Part shown: positions 8,087-16,433 of the stretch, piece by piece
Layout: each line of letters opens with the position of its first letter
Numbering within the stretch: the stretch's first letter is position 1
Source: a virus
Direction: 5' to 3' (one strand)
Virus record (IMG/VR): IMGVR_UViG_3300002835_000328
Coordinates: 1-47,106 of that record
Length of the DNA stretch: 47,106 nucleotides
Program-made: the position numbers and the translations under genes
Notes under the pieces: generated by a model
Database searches by the model: none
Told to the model about the DNA's origin: nothing
What the model saw: the letters and a program-made list of their open reading frames with translations, nothing else

Positions 8087-11000
8087 TTATTCCGGGTTGT
8101 GGCCCCAAATCTTCAGAGCCAGAAGTTTCCTTGTTGGGCGACCCTTTTCGTCACGCATCGGTCCTTGGGCTCCCTTCATGCGTGTGATGAAATTGACCTG
8201 TCTTCGTGCCCATTCCCAATCGTTGGGTGTCCAATCCTTCTTCTTGGTCTGCAACATGCGTACAATGGCACGGGCCGAGTCTCGTCCGGACTTGATCTTT
8301 CCGCCCTTGGCTCCTGCTTTGGAAGCCTCCTTGCGGGAAAGTCCTGCTTCTTCGCCCTCATCTGAATCGATGAAGGACTCCAACTCCTTTGGACCCATGT
8401 TGACCAACTTTTCCCATTCCTTGTAAAGGGCATCCTGCTCTTCCTTGGCCTTGTCCTCGGTGTAGTACTTCTGCCCCGGAGTCATCTTGGAATACGCCTT
8501 GACGATTTCGTTGGTTCCGATTTCAAGAACTTCCTGCAACTTCTTCTTAATGATTCTTGCCGTGGACTCTGAATCCGTACTGTTGTACATCATCCACTCG
8601 AAATCCTCGTCCAAGGTTGTCTTGATGTTGGAATATGGTTCGTACATCTCGTTCTTGACGACTTCAATAAAGACCGTGCAGATGTCTCTTTCTTCCTTCG
8701 TCTGCAACTTGGATTGGTATTCCCTGACTCGTTCGACCTTTTCCGACATGGGGATGGAGAGTGAATCGATCTTCATCAATTGATCGATTGCCTCTTCAAC
8801 CTTCTTCCCAAACTTCTTGGCAAACAATTGAGTGTACTTGGACTTTCTCTTGGTTTCCTTTGGATCACCCGGCAACTTCTTCCATGCACGGGGATCGCTG
8901 TCGGGAATGTCCTTGCGCTTGTCAAATTGTGCCTTTCGCTTTGCCTTCTGCGTCTTGCTCAGGCCAGCGACATACTTCTTCGGCAAGTCGGCCTTCGTGT
9001 CTCTTGCAGGAGACACGGCCTTTCCGGTCTTGGTTGTGTACTTGGATTCCTCCACGGATTCCTTGCCAAGTTCTCCCTTTTCCTTCTTGCCGCTGTCACG
9101 CTTAATCATTCCACGGGCAGCAAGACGAGCAGCACCTGTCGCACCTACGATCTTCATAGCCTGCGAATAGGTCACATTTGTGCTTCCATGCTTTTCCCTG
9201 ATCTTTGAAATCAGACCGTCAAGGTGACTCTTCATTTCCTTGCCTTGCATGGCAAGTTTCTCCTCATCGATCTTCGTCTTCGAAGCCGACATGTCCTTGG
9301 GATCGACCATGACACCGGCCTGAACGAGGAAACGAAGACCAAGAAGAACCTTGTAGTTCATGTGGCTTCTGTCGGCAAGACTGAACTTGACATTCTTGAA
9401 TTCCCTGCCATTAAATTCAACATCAAACAGGACAGTCGGACGGACTGCCTCTTCCTTGGAAGAACCATGGCGAAGACGAATACGGCTCTGTATGGGCTTG
9501 GTCATCTCCTTCTCGCCATTGAACTTGAAGGTGACTGTGTGGTTCTTCTCGTTGATCTTAATGTCCGTGGCATGGATTGAGTTGTAACCGCTGTTGCCCG
9601 TATCCACCTTGCCGTAGAATTCCTCGCCTGCGACCTTTATTGGTTCGACCACCGCGACGGAACTGAACAACTTCCAATTCTGCTTGTTGGACAGGTGCTT
9701 GACGAGTTCTTCGACAAGTTCATCGCCATCAACATCCTTTGTCGGCTTTCCGTCCTCATACAGAGTGTAGACATTTCCGCTTCCGGGGCTCGCATTCATC
9801 TCTATGATGTAAGGCTTTCCACCAGCGACCACATGATCGACTCCGACATAGTAGCACTTGGAAACCCTCGCCACGGTTTCCACCAACTTGATCTCGTCCT
9901 CAGATAGTTCGAATGAACCGCCCTTTGAACCACGGGCAATATTCGTTCTGAAGTCTCCCTTGGCCTTGTCTCGCTTGGCAGATGCGAAAATCTTGCCGTT
10001 GAGACAGATGCTTCGGACATCATGGGTGAAGCCGGGAATGAATTCCTGAAGAATGATCTCGGCACCGTACTTCCACAGGCTTTGCAGCACGGACACAAGT
10101 GACTTTTCGCTTTCGATGATCGATACGCCAATTCCCTCCGCTCCCGTCAGGGTTTTGACGATGACGGGGAACTTCCCTCCGATCTGCTTCAGGGCATCGG
10201 GAATGGATTCAGCATCTGCGACGAATGCAGTCTTTGGGTGAGGAATGTTGTGTCGCTTTAGCGTGATGGCAGTCTGCAACTTGTTTGCACACAGATCCAT
10301 GCCGCCTCGTTCGTTCACCATGAATACGCCGTTGTTCTGCAACAACATGAGGAGGGCAATGCCGACTTCGCTGTTCATCGTGCCACCACGGACAACGCAC
10401 AGGGTCTGGTTCGGGATGATGGTGACATCATTTCCTTCGCCATCGAAGTTCTCTATGGTGATCTTGTCGGGACTTGCCTTGGCGATGTTGATGGTGGCGG
10501 TCTTGATGCGGATCGGATGGAAGTTCACCTTGTACTTCTTGCAGGCTTCCTCCATCTTTCCGATTGTGCTTTTCTCGCTCTCTTCCATGCTTGAAGTGAG
10601 AGCGATGATCGTCACGGGTGTCTTGGTTTCCTCTACGATCACCTCTTCCTTTAGGCTCATTCCCTTGCGGACATCATTGTACATCTGCTTTGCTACCGTC
10701 TTGGAAACTCCTGAAGGAATGCCCGTCATGAAGGTCTTGATGTCCTTATCGAATGCGGCCTTACGCATCTTGCTTGCAGACATGCCGACCACTCCCTCAG
10801 AATCGGGATCACGCTCTCCTGCGCTGATTATCTCGTACTTGCTGAAGTTGTACCCGTCCTTCTGTGTCGGGGTCTTCTTGATGTACTTCTTGACAAGTTG
10901 GTATTCCGTCATGTGATCGGCACCGGTCACAACATAAACCTGTGTGTAGCCTTGGTCGCTCAACTCCTGCATACAGGCATATACACCCGAACCCTTTGCC

Positions 11001-11272
11001 GAAGGCTTGGGCATCTGCTTGAACTTGTAGCCGGGGAAGAATTGCTTGAGATACTTGGCTTTCTGCGCCGCAGTCAGGGGATTCTTCTTAGGATCGTTGG
11101 AATAACTGTAGTAGATGACATGAGCATCGGCACCCTTTGCAGACTGCACTTCCTTGACCTTCTTGAGAAGAAGTTCATGCCCTGTGGTGGGGGGATTGAA
11201 CCTCCCAACAGCCACTACTACGGACTTGCCCTTTGGCTTGAAGTTCTTTGTTGCTTCCGAGAAGGTTTTCAT
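8087..11272 (-). CDS. Giant fusion: nucleotidyltransferase + RimK-like ATP-grasp + RimB-like protease + phage domains
   Basis: 1061 residues from ATG at 11272, which overlaps the upstream stop (ATGA). Domains in order: residues ~15-200, HxGH-type nucleotidyltransferase (VAVGRFNPPTTGHELL, later SASKMRKA); ~215-530, RimK-like ATP-grasp ligase (PVIVKTLTGAEGIGV, IARGSKGGSFELS, IIEMNASPGSGN); ~535-690, retropepsin-like RimB/zinc-protease type (KVDTGNSGYNSIHA, MNYKVLLGLRFLVQAGV.VDP); ~690-840, basic phage linkers (YVAGLSKTQKAKRKAQFDKR, like DUF5872); ~840-985, helical; ~985-1061, a C-terminal phage domain (ASKAGAKGGKIKSGRD, DWTPNDWEWARRQVNFI). RimK adds glutamates to a protein C-terminus and RimB partners it in bacteria. 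Sites such as LKEE, GKESVEES and KVEEA at domain borders could be cut by a prohead protease. Substrate unknown. Confidence 0.85.
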   Translation of the reverse strand: MKTFSEATKNFKPKGKSVVVAVGRFNPPTTGHELLLKKVKEVQSAKGADAHVIYYSYSNDPKKNPLTAAQKAKYLKQFFPGYKFKQMPKPSAKGSGVYACMQELSDQGYTQVYVVTGADHMTEYQLVKKYIKKTPTQKDGYNFSKYEIISAGERDPDSEGVVGMSASKMRKAAFDKDIKTFMTGIPSGVSKTVAKQMYNDVRKGMSLKEEVIVEETKTPVTIIALTSSMEESEKSTIGKMEEACKKYKVNFHPIRIKTATINIAKASPDKITIENFDGEGNDVTIIPNQTLCVVRGGTMNSEVGIALLMLLQNNGVFMVNERGGMDLCANKLQTAITLKRHNIPHPKTAFVADAESIPDALKQIGGKFPVIVKTLTGAEGIGVSIIESEKSLVSVLQSLWKYGAEIILQEFIPGFTHDVRSICLNGKIFASAKRDKAKGDFRTNIARGSKGGSFELSEDEIKLVETVARVSKCYYVGVDHVVAGGKPYIIEMNASPGSGNVYTLYEDGKPTKDVDGDELVEELVKHLSNKQNWKLFSSVAVVEPIKVAGEEFYGKVDTGNSGYNSIHATDIKINEKNHTVTFKFNGEKEMTKPIQSRIRLRHGSSKEEAVRPTVLFDVEFNGREFKNVKFSLADRSHMNYKVLLGLRFLVQAGVMVDPKDMSASKTKIDEEKLAMQGKEMKSHLDGLISKIREKHGSTNVTYSQAMKIVGATGAARLAARGMIKRDSGKKEKGELGKESVEESKYTTKTGKAVSPARDTKADLPKKYVAGLSKTQKAKRKAQFDKRKDIPDSDPRAWKKLPGDPKETKRKSKYTQLFAKKFGKKVEEAIDQLMKIDSLSIPMSEKVERVREYQSKLQTKEERDICTVFIEVVKNEMYEPYSNIKTTLDEDFEWMMYNSTDSESTARIIKKKLQEVLEIGTNEIVKAYSKMTPGQKYYTEDKAKEEQDALYKEWEKLVNMGPKELESFIDSDEGEEAGLSRKEASKAGAKGGKIKSGRDSARAIVRMLQTKKKDWTPNDWEWARRQVNFITRMKGAQGPMRDEKGRPTRKLLALKIWGHNPE

Positions 11273-12516
11273 TTCTTCCAATCCTTGGTTATGTTCATGT
11301 TTGCGTTTGCGAACACCAATCTGTCTATCAACTTGATGGTTGAACAAGTCTTTCCACACACGGCAACGAATCCTTCGGGATTGGTTGCCTTCAAGCCGGA
11401 TGCGGTTGGCAAGTATGTTCCTATCGTCTTTACTTCAGACAACTTGCTGATTACCACCATCTTTGCTTCCGACACCAACGAGTGAACCTTGAACAACTGA
11501 TCAAACTGCCCTGCGTATGCATCGATGAAGGCAATTGCCTTCTTCTTGTCGTTTTGTTTCTCTGCTATCTTTGTCTGTGTCTTCAACTTCGCGATTGCTG
11601 CATTGTATTTACCTTCGATGAACACCTTCAACTTGGCGGAATCGTATTTTGAAATTCCTGCCCGAACCCCCGAATTGATGAAGGGCATCAGTTCTGCGTA
11701 GATGTCCTTTTCGTGGGACTTCTTCACAATCTTGAGAAATGAGTTGACTTGGGTTGCCGATGCCGCAATCAATCCAATAAGGTCAACTATCTGCTTGGCG
11801 TTGCTTGCCGTGAGGAAGGTTGATCCTGATGGCGGGGACGGCAAAGTGGCACCCGTGAACCATACGGCAGTTGTCTGCTTGAACCCTTGCAGCGAGGAAA
11901 GGGGAGACTTGGACAGATCCTTGAGTTCCTTGCCCGTGCCCGTGTACTGCGTATGGAATACGATTCCCATCTTTGCAGCCTTTATCTTCACTCCCATTGG
12001 GCTGTCAGCAGGAACGGCATACATGATCGTGTTTGGTCGGAAAGTCACCATAGATGTACCGTCAATTGTGGCGATCTTCTTGTTGTCTGTGAAGAGCAAG
12101 TCCCCATGATAGATTCCCTTTGCAGGCAACACGGAGGGAAGGTTCTTCAGGCAAACTGAAAGTTTGGATGCAAGTTCCGCCTTGTCTCCATACTCCCGGT
12201 TGATGTCTGCCTGTGTATAGCAAATCTTGGGATTGGCAGAAAGGGTTGCTCCCTTGAGTGCCACGAAGAACTTCTTAGTTGCCGGGTGGATTCCTGCCAC
12301 TATTGCCGGTGCCCCATCCCACTTCGTGGTGATGACCATCTTTGCCGTAGGGGTGGCTGAAGCCAAGGACTTCACCAGATTCTTAAGGATTTCGGTGGCT
12401 TTCTTTACCCCTCCATCCAAAAAGATCAAGTCCTCAAGGTGATCAAGATGCTGCGACTGCACCGCCTCCATGACGGGTTGCCGCTCTTCGATCAGGCTTG
12501 AGAAAGTCCTTATCAT
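11269..12516 (-). CDS. Ligase-like covalent nucleotidyltransferase (KxDG)
   Basis: 415 residues from ATG at 12516 (MIRTFSSLIEER). Residues 65-68 KWDG form motif I of the DNA/RNA ligase and capping-enzyme superfamily, whose lysine becomes nucleotidylated. Further likely motifs are GDLLF (motif III), TFRPNTIMYAV (IIIa), NPEGFVAV (IV) and STIKLID (V) near the C-terminus. The pattern resembles a T4-like marine phage family (DUF6267-like, from memory). Two upstream ATGs (12522 and 12540) are less likely because the late TAAATA box ends at 12522, 5 nt before 12516. The stop overlaps the next gene (ATGA). Substrate, RNA or DNA, is unknown. Confidence 0.8.
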   Translation of the reverse strand: MIRTFSSLIEERQPVMEAVQSQHLDHLEDLIFLDGGVKKATEILKNLVKSLASATPTAKMVITTKWDGAPAIVAGIHPATKKFFVALKGATLSANPKICYTQADINREYGDKAELASKLSVCLKNLPSVLPAKGIYHGDLLFTDNKKIATIDGTSMVTFRPNTIMYAVPADSPMGVKIKAAKMGIVFHTQYTGTGKELKDLSKSPLSSLQGFKQTTAVWFTGATLPSPPSGSTFLTASNAKQIVDLIGLIAASATQVNSFLKIVKKSHEKDIYAELMPFINSGVRAGISKYDSAKLKVFIEGKYNAAIAKLKTQTKIAEKQNDKKKAIAFIDAYAGQFDQLFKVHSLVSEAKMVVISKLSEVKTIGTYLPTASGLKATNPEGFVAVCGKTCSTIKLIDRLVFANANMNITKDWKK

Positions 12517-12521
12517 GGTCA

Positions 12522-12527
12522 TATTTA
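12522..12527 (-). promoter_or_regulatory. Late promoter box, leaderless configuration
   Basis: Minus strand GGATAAATATGACC followed by ATG at 12516; 5 nt from box to start. AAAGG lies on the other side of the box, so it would not be in the mRNA if transcription starts at the expected place. Confidence 0.6.
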
Positions 12528-12545
12528 TCCTTTCCCCCATCCTGA

Positions 12546-12579
12546 TTTAAAGAAACAGCCCCCTGCTAGCGGGGGCTGT
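12546..12579 (-). terminator. Rho-independent terminator after the GroES-like gene
   Basis: Minus strand ACAGCCCCC, loop GCTAGCA, GGGGGCTGT, followed by TTCTTTAAAT: a 9-bp GC-rich hairpin and a T-rich tract. Confidence 0.85.
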
Positions 12580-12622
12580 CGGGCCGGAGATGCTATCTCT
12601 GGCGGGGTGCATTTATTGAATT

Positions 12623-13012
12623 TCAAGCGTTAAGTTGGACTTCCTGTTCCTCTGCGGTGTCAAACAAAGTCGCTTCGACCTGTTCCCGTTCACGATAAAC
12701 AGCAAGCACGGTGTCCTTGCGGACGAGGAACAAGTGCTTTCCCTCATGGACCGTGGCGTGTTCCCAAGAACCACATACGACTTCCTCGCCGTTCTTCAGC
12801 GGGAACTCGTCCGGCCTCCGTGCCCAAGAGAAAGACCGTCCATCTCCCATCACAGGGCTGTCAGAGAACTTGCTGTCACCCACAGCATAGATTCGGCCCG
12901 TGACATTGTAGAGCATGTCCGTGGTGAAGTTGGCGTTGCTTCTGTCAGTTCGCTTCTCGAATTCTTCCTTGGTGGTTTCGATGATGATGTAGTCAGTATT
13001 TGGAATAAGCAT
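12623..13012 (-). CDS. GroES-like co-chaperonin (gp31-type role)
   Basis: 129 residues. The pattern TDYIIIET...GRIYAVGDS...LKNGEEVVCGSW.HATVHEGKHLFLVRKDTVLAVY follows the GroES fold order: N-terminal strand, mobile-loop region (KRTDRSNANFTT), roof, then the final (F/Y)L(V/L)R..D.LAV strand. T4 makes its own co-chaperonin, gp31, so that host GroEL can fold the capsid protein, and a similar role is inferred. It is driven by a late box at 13033 with GGAG before the ATG and followed by a strong hairpin terminator, so it is a one-gene late unit. The family call is by pattern and not certain. Confidence 0.6.
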   Translation of the reverse strand: MLIPNTDYIIIETTKEEFEKRTDRSNANFTTDMLYNVTGRIYAVGDSKFSDSPVMGDGRSFSWARRPDEFPLKNGEEVVCGSWEHATVHEGKHLFLVRKDTVLAVYREREQVEATLFDTAEEQEVQLNA

Positions 13013-13032
13013 GGCAATCTCCTTTGTGGTGG

Positions 13033-13038
13033 TATTTA
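13033..13038 (-). promoter_or_regulatory. Late promoter box of the GroES-like gene
   Basis: Minus strand GGATAAATACCACC; leader with AAAGGAGATTGCC before the ATG at 13012. Confidence 0.65.
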
Positions 13039-13047
13039 TCCGTCAAG

Positions 13048-13121
13048 TAGGGCGATCAGGATTCGAACCTGCGCCAGAGAGGTATAAACTCTCCTGGGCC
13101 AACCAAAGACCCCCTCGCCCC
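13048..13121 (-). tRNA. tRNA-Ile (anticodon UAU), slightly degenerate
   Basis: 74 nt on the minus strand. The acceptor stem GGGGCGA / TCGCCCT has a G-U first pair. The anticodon arm GAGAG-TTTATAC-CTCTC is perfect and gives anticodon TAT (codon AUA). The T-arm GCAGG-TTCGAAT-CCTGA has one outer mismatch. The D-arm is irregular. No CCA is encoded. Most bacteria read AUA with a lysidine-modified CAU tRNA, so UAU is unusual. Confidence 0.75.
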
Positions 13122-13129
13122 ATTCGGTG

Positions 13130-13483
13130 TCACTCAAGTGACTTGGTTCTCTGTATGTGCTTCAGCAAGGCTTTGTAGATTGGATCGACTATGAGCATTG
13201 CCTCCTCATCGGTGTAGTAGTAGCCACACTTGGCATTGACGCATTGATATACGGGAAGGTTGTAGACGATGGTTGCCTTGACCAATGGTTCTGTCCGTGC
13301 ATTTTCCCTGCTTCCGATCTCAAACTGATGATCTCGCAATGTTCGAAGCGTGGCACAGCCGCAATTCAGGCAAGTCGGCCCGTTGGTGGGATACTTATCT
13401 GAACCGTACTTTGCTCTTCTTGCTTGAGCAATGCCCTCTAGTATCGATGTCCAGATAATTCGAACGCTGCCGATCATCGTCAT
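13130..13483 (-). CDS. Small zinc-ribbon protein
   Basis: About 117 residues; the start is uncertain. The clear part is the C-terminal two thirds: CLNCGCAT, then after about 40 residues YQCVNAKCGYYYTDEEA, a four-cysteine zinc ribbon of the type seen at the N-terminus of MqsA-like regulators. ATGs at 13483 and 13477 are the nearest candidates; both lie inside the end of the upstream 79-residue gene, an overlap of about 85 nt, and neither has a good Shine-Dalgarno. It may be a small transcription-linked or regulatory factor, but no DNA-binding domain is visible. Confidence 0.6.
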   Translation of the reverse strand: MTMIGSVRIIWTSILEGIAQARRAKYGSDKYPTNGPTCLNCGCATLRTLRDHQFEIGSRENARTEPLVKATIVYNLPVYQCVNAKCGYYYTDEEAMLIVDPIYKALLKHIQRTKSLE

Positions 13484-13634
13484 GACCCAATCTGTAATTG
13501 ATCTCTTCAACGAGATGACCCATTTGGGCATCTTCACGAATCGAAAGTTCATTCAGGATTCCTCTTGCCTTCTCTTGAGCCTCCTCCACGGAGCAGGCTT
13601 CAATCGGAATGTCAATGTGTAGGCGATATGTCAT
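13395..13634 (-). CDS. Small early protein of unknown function
   Basis: 79 residues (start MTYRLHIDIPIEACSVEEAQ). The N-terminal half looks like a small alpha/beta fold (strand, then helix VEEAQEKARGILNELSI) and the C-terminus is basic. The start at 13634 is supported by a TTGAAC-N16-TATACT promoter whose -10 ends 7 nt before the ATG, with no Shine-Dalgarno, so the mRNA should be leaderless. The zinc-ribbon gene overlaps its end in another frame. Confidence 0.65.
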   Translation of the reverse strand: MTYRLHIDIPIEACSVEEAQEKARGILNELSIREDAQMGHLVEEINYRLGHDDDRQRSNYLDIDTRGHCSSKKSKVRFR

Positions 13635-13641
13635 GGTGTAA

Positions 13642-13669
13642 AGTATACCTTGTATGTTGACAAGTTCAA
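13642..13669 (-). promoter_or_regulatory. Early/middle promoter, leaderless configuration
   Basis: Minus strand -35 TTGAAC (13664-13669), 16-nt spacer, -10 TATACT (13642-13647), then 7 nt to the ATG at 13634. Confidence 0.7.
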
Positions 13670-15087
13670 GACCAGTCATCGAAATTATTCTTCTTGACAA
13701 ACTTGTCCTCCATCCGCTGACGGAAAGTCCTGAATCCTCCCTGTTCCTGCTCCTCGTCCTTCTCGGCATCGCCCATTTTAGAAATGCCTTGCTGTGCGGA
13801 GGCATCCAAATCAAACAACTTCATCTTGCTGCGGTCAACACCGACAACGAATCGCCTGTTACTTGACGGGTCACCATATCGATTCTTCAACTGCTTTACC
13901 ATCAACTGTCCAAGTTCCTCAAGTTCCTCGGTGGAAATCAGGGCAACCATGAAGTCAGCCGTGGCGGGAAGACCGAAGGACTCGCTTGTGTTGGTGAGTT
14001 CCACATCGCTGTTTCCGAACCCTTCGCGATTGGTCTGTGTTGCCGTGAAGATGGGAACATCGTACTTGACGGCCATGCCACGAAGTTCCTCGGCAATCGC
14101 CTTGACATAAGTGTAGGAGTTCACATTGGAGTTAGCCTTGAAGCGACTTGATGCACAGATGTTGAGATAGTCGATGAACACGATATCGGGCTTGAAGTTC
14201 TTCTTCAGCCGCAGTTCATCCAACAGGTGTTCAAAGTGCATAGCATTTGCCGTTGCTGTGGGATACTCCTTGATGATCAACTTCGATGAAGTGGAGGACA
14301 TGATCCTCTGCATTTTTCGGGTGTAGATGTCCTTGGGCAACTTCTTCAGGTCATCAAGGGAGATGTCCATGAGATTGGCATCGATGCGTTCTGCGATCCT
14401 CTCCTCTGCCATCTCACAGGTGATGTACAGGACATTGTTCCCACCGATAAGGCATTGGGCGGCATGATGGCACATGAAGAGGCTCTTGCCCACACCCGTG
14501 CCCGCGAGGATGACATTGAGTGTCTTGCTCGGTACACCTCCTTGAGTGATCTTGTTCAGGTATTCAAGGTCAAACGGCATCTTCCGTTCGATCTTGTGGT
14601 AGAAGTCGTACCGTTCGTTGTGGTCATCGATGAAGTCATGGCCGATGTGTGTGTCGAACGAAACAGCCAAGGCATCAGATAGAATCTCGGGAATGGCGTT
14701 CTGTGTCTTATTGCCCTTGCCATCGATGATCTGAATCGACTCCATGATGGCATTGTAGATGGCCTTGTCCCGGCAGAACTTCTCGGTGCTTTTGACAAGC
14801 CAGTCTGTGTCGGGCTTGTTGTACTCCGCGATCTCTTCGATTACCTTCTTTGCCTGCTTGAACTCTTCTTCGGAAAGTCCATCACGGTTCGATAGGTCGA
14901 TGCAGAGTGATTCTGCGGTAGGAGTCTTGTTATAGGTAGTGATGAACGAGTGGATGGTTTCATAGACCACCTTCTCGTTTCGATCCATGAAGTACTCGGG
15001 CTTGATGAACGGCAAAGCCCGACGAGCGAACTCATCATCGTGAATCAGCGAACGAAGTACAAGGGTTTCGATTCGATCAGAAGTCAT
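13666..15087 (-). CDS. 41: Replicative DNA helicase, T4 gp41-like (DnaB family)
   Basis: Hexameric 5'-3' helicase that unwinds the fork and binds the gp61 primase. The 473-residue length fits gp41. The N-terminal helical domain covers about 1-150. The RecA-like domain has Walker A AGTGVGKS at 195-202, Walker B in PDIVFIDYLNI, and a later Q-rich motif (FTATQTNREGFG) with KNRYGDP and VGVDRSKMKL near the end. The ATG at 15087 is 7 nt past a TATACT -10 element and no Shine-Dalgarno is present. In T4 this gene follows uvsX; here a 10-kb glycan operon lies between them. Confidence 0.95.
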   Translation of the reverse strand: MTSDRIETLVLRSLIHDDEFARRALPFIKPEYFMDRNEKVVYETIHSFITTYNKTPTAESLCIDLSNRDGLSEEEFKQAKKVIEEIAEYNKPDTDWLVKSTEKFCRDKAIYNAIMESIQIIDGKGNKTQNAIPEILSDALAVSFDTHIGHDFIDDHNERYDFYHKIERKMPFDLEYLNKITQGGVPSKTLNVILAGTGVGKSLFMCHHAAQCLIGGNNVLYITCEMAEERIAERIDANLMDISLDDLKKLPKDIYTRKMQRIMSSTSSKLIIKEYPTATANAMHFEHLLDELRLKKNFKPDIVFIDYLNICASSRFKANSNVNSYTYVKAIAEELRGMAVKYDVPIFTATQTNREGFGNSDVELTNTSESFGLPATADFMVALISTEELEELGQLMVKQLKNRYGDPSSNRRFVVGVDRSKMKLFDLDASAQQGISKMGDAEKDEEQEQGGFRTFRQRMEDKFVKKNNFDDWS

Positions 15088-15094
15088 TGGGCAA

Positions 15095-15122
15095 AGTATA
15101 CAGCACCCAACACCGAAGTCAA
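15095..15122 (-). promoter_or_regulatory. Early/middle promoter of helicase, leaderless configuration
   Basis: Minus strand -35 TTGACT (15117-15122), 16-nt spacer, -10 TATACT (15095-15100), then TTGCCCA and ATG. +1 is expected at or next to the start codon. Confidence 0.8.
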
Positions 15123-15129
15123 GACAGGT

Positions 15130-15600
15130 TCAGTCCAGATCGAACTTCTCCATGCAATCAAACACAAAATCCGAACAGACTGCACCGAATGTTGGTTCTT
15201 GAGAATACGCCTCTATCGATTCTTTTGAAAGCAATGGAACCACGCACTTCTCTGTCATTTTATTTGTCAAATCATGCGACCATATCCATCCATTGCTTAT
15301 CAATGTGTATCGATCACTTTCGTGGCAGAAAAACTTACAATCAGGGCAATTCTCCATCAGCCACACCAAAGCCTCGTATTCCTTGACATGAATCCATAGC
15401 CTGTCCTTTCGATTGTTCAGCCAAGAGGCAGAAACAACAAAGTCGGGTGTGTCGTGCCCCAAGTGAGGCATACCATCCCGCATCCGTAGGTCTATCTCAC
15501 AGTCAAAGCCACGATGGATGCACTCATCGATGTAGGTTGGGGCATTCTCAAGTTCAGGCTTGATGCCGTTGAGATTTCCTCTGTGTGAAATGTAGATCAT
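15130..15600 (-). CDS. Glycerophosphodiester phosphodiesterase-like (GDPD/PI-PLC fold)
   Basis: 156 residues. The start has ISHRGN with the catalytic-type His-Arg pair, then PELENAPTYIDECI, EIDLR (metal-binding Glu-x-Asp) and LGHD (second His), the usual order in GDPD enzymes. It is shorter than cellular GDPDs (about 240), so it is a minimal version of the barrel. Proteins of this type occur in surface polysaccharide gene clusters, where they may act on phosphodiester-linked glycans. It is the last gene of the glycan operon and its ATG overlaps the upstream stop (ATGA). Confidence 0.8.
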   Translation of the reverse strand: MIYISHRGNLNGIKPELENAPTYIDECIHRGFDCEIDLRMRDGMPHLGHDTPDFVVSASWLNNRKDRLWIHVKEYEALVWLMENCPDCKFFCHESDRYTLISNGWIWSHDLTNKMTEKCVVPLLSKESIEAYSQEPTFGAVCSDFVFDCMEKFDLD

Positions 15601-16433
15601 AGTACTGTTGCTTCCTCCTCATGGTACTTCTTCCAATATTGATAGCAGGCCACAAGATCGATGACATTCTTCACTTGCGTTCCCTTGAGAATCGTGGCCC
15701 AAGCCTCAAAATTCTCTACTTCCTCTGGAGTCCCAAACACCGTGACATAGGGTGTATCGTAGTATCCAACCTTCAATCCATCACGAACGAGAAGATTGTA
15801 GACAAGCGTAACATAGAACTCGCCGTTGTACTGTATCTTCTCGGCTACTGCTTGGTCAAAATACTTCTTGATATAGGCACCCTTGCTGAAGTAATAGACT
15901 CCCGTGGATGCATGTTCATCCATCGGATTGTCCGTGTAGCAAGCCTTCTCCTTGATCTCCTCAAGGATATTGTTGCTTCCCTTGACGAAAGCCATCTTCG
16001 TGTGAGCAAGGGTGTGTGGATGGAATCCCGTGTGCGTGAGTACGCAACCGGCATATCCTCCCTCATGCATCTTGGTTTCGAAGTCCTTGCGATCCCACAG
16101 ATGTGGGTTATCGCAGTACGAGATGATGACTTCCTCGTCATCCTTGATGTGATCGTAAGCAGCCTGAACCGTGTAGACCGGGCCCAACTTGTGCTGCGGC
16201 ATCGAAATGATGGTTGCATTCTTGACGATTGCCCGAAGGATTTTCTCCATGTTGGTCGTTGCCAAGTGAACATCATTACAGATGAAGACGAACTCATCGT
16301 TTTCCGTGTCGAACATATCAAGAATGTAATCGATAATGCGCTTGCCGTTCACACGAATGAGCGGCTTGGGATCGGCATAACCCTTTTCCACGAACCGATT
16401 CCCCGTCCCTGCCATCGGAATCACAATCTTCAT
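15597..16433 (-). CDS. Sugar-1-phosphate nucleotidyltransferase-like protein
   Basis: 278 residues. The N-terminus MKIVIPMAGTGNRFVEKGY.DPKPLIRVNGK is the signature of NTP-transferases (GxGxRF plus the KPL lysine), with the metal-binding aspartate probably in ISYCDNPHLW (variant of the usual D-x-D). It would activate a sugar phosphate with an NTP to make an NDP-sugar for the neighbouring glycosyltransferases. Partners overlap on both sides (ATGA at 16430 and 15597). Length and layout resemble the short single-domain phage and capsule-cluster members, without the beta-helix of GlmU. Confidence 0.88.
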   Translation of the reverse strand: MKIVIPMAGTGNRFVEKGYADPKPLIRVNGKRIIDYILDMFDTENDEFVFICNDVHLATTNMEKILRAIVKNATIISMPQHKLGPVYTVQAAYDHIKDDEEVIISYCDNPHLWDRKDFETKMHEGGYAGCVLTHTGFHPHTLAHTKMAFVKGSNNILEEIKEKACYTDNPMDEHASTGVYYFSKGAYIKKYFDQAVAEKIQYNGEFYVTLVYNLLVRDGLKVGYYDTPYVTVFGTPEEVENFEAWATILKGTQVKNVIDLVACYQYWKKYHEEEATVL

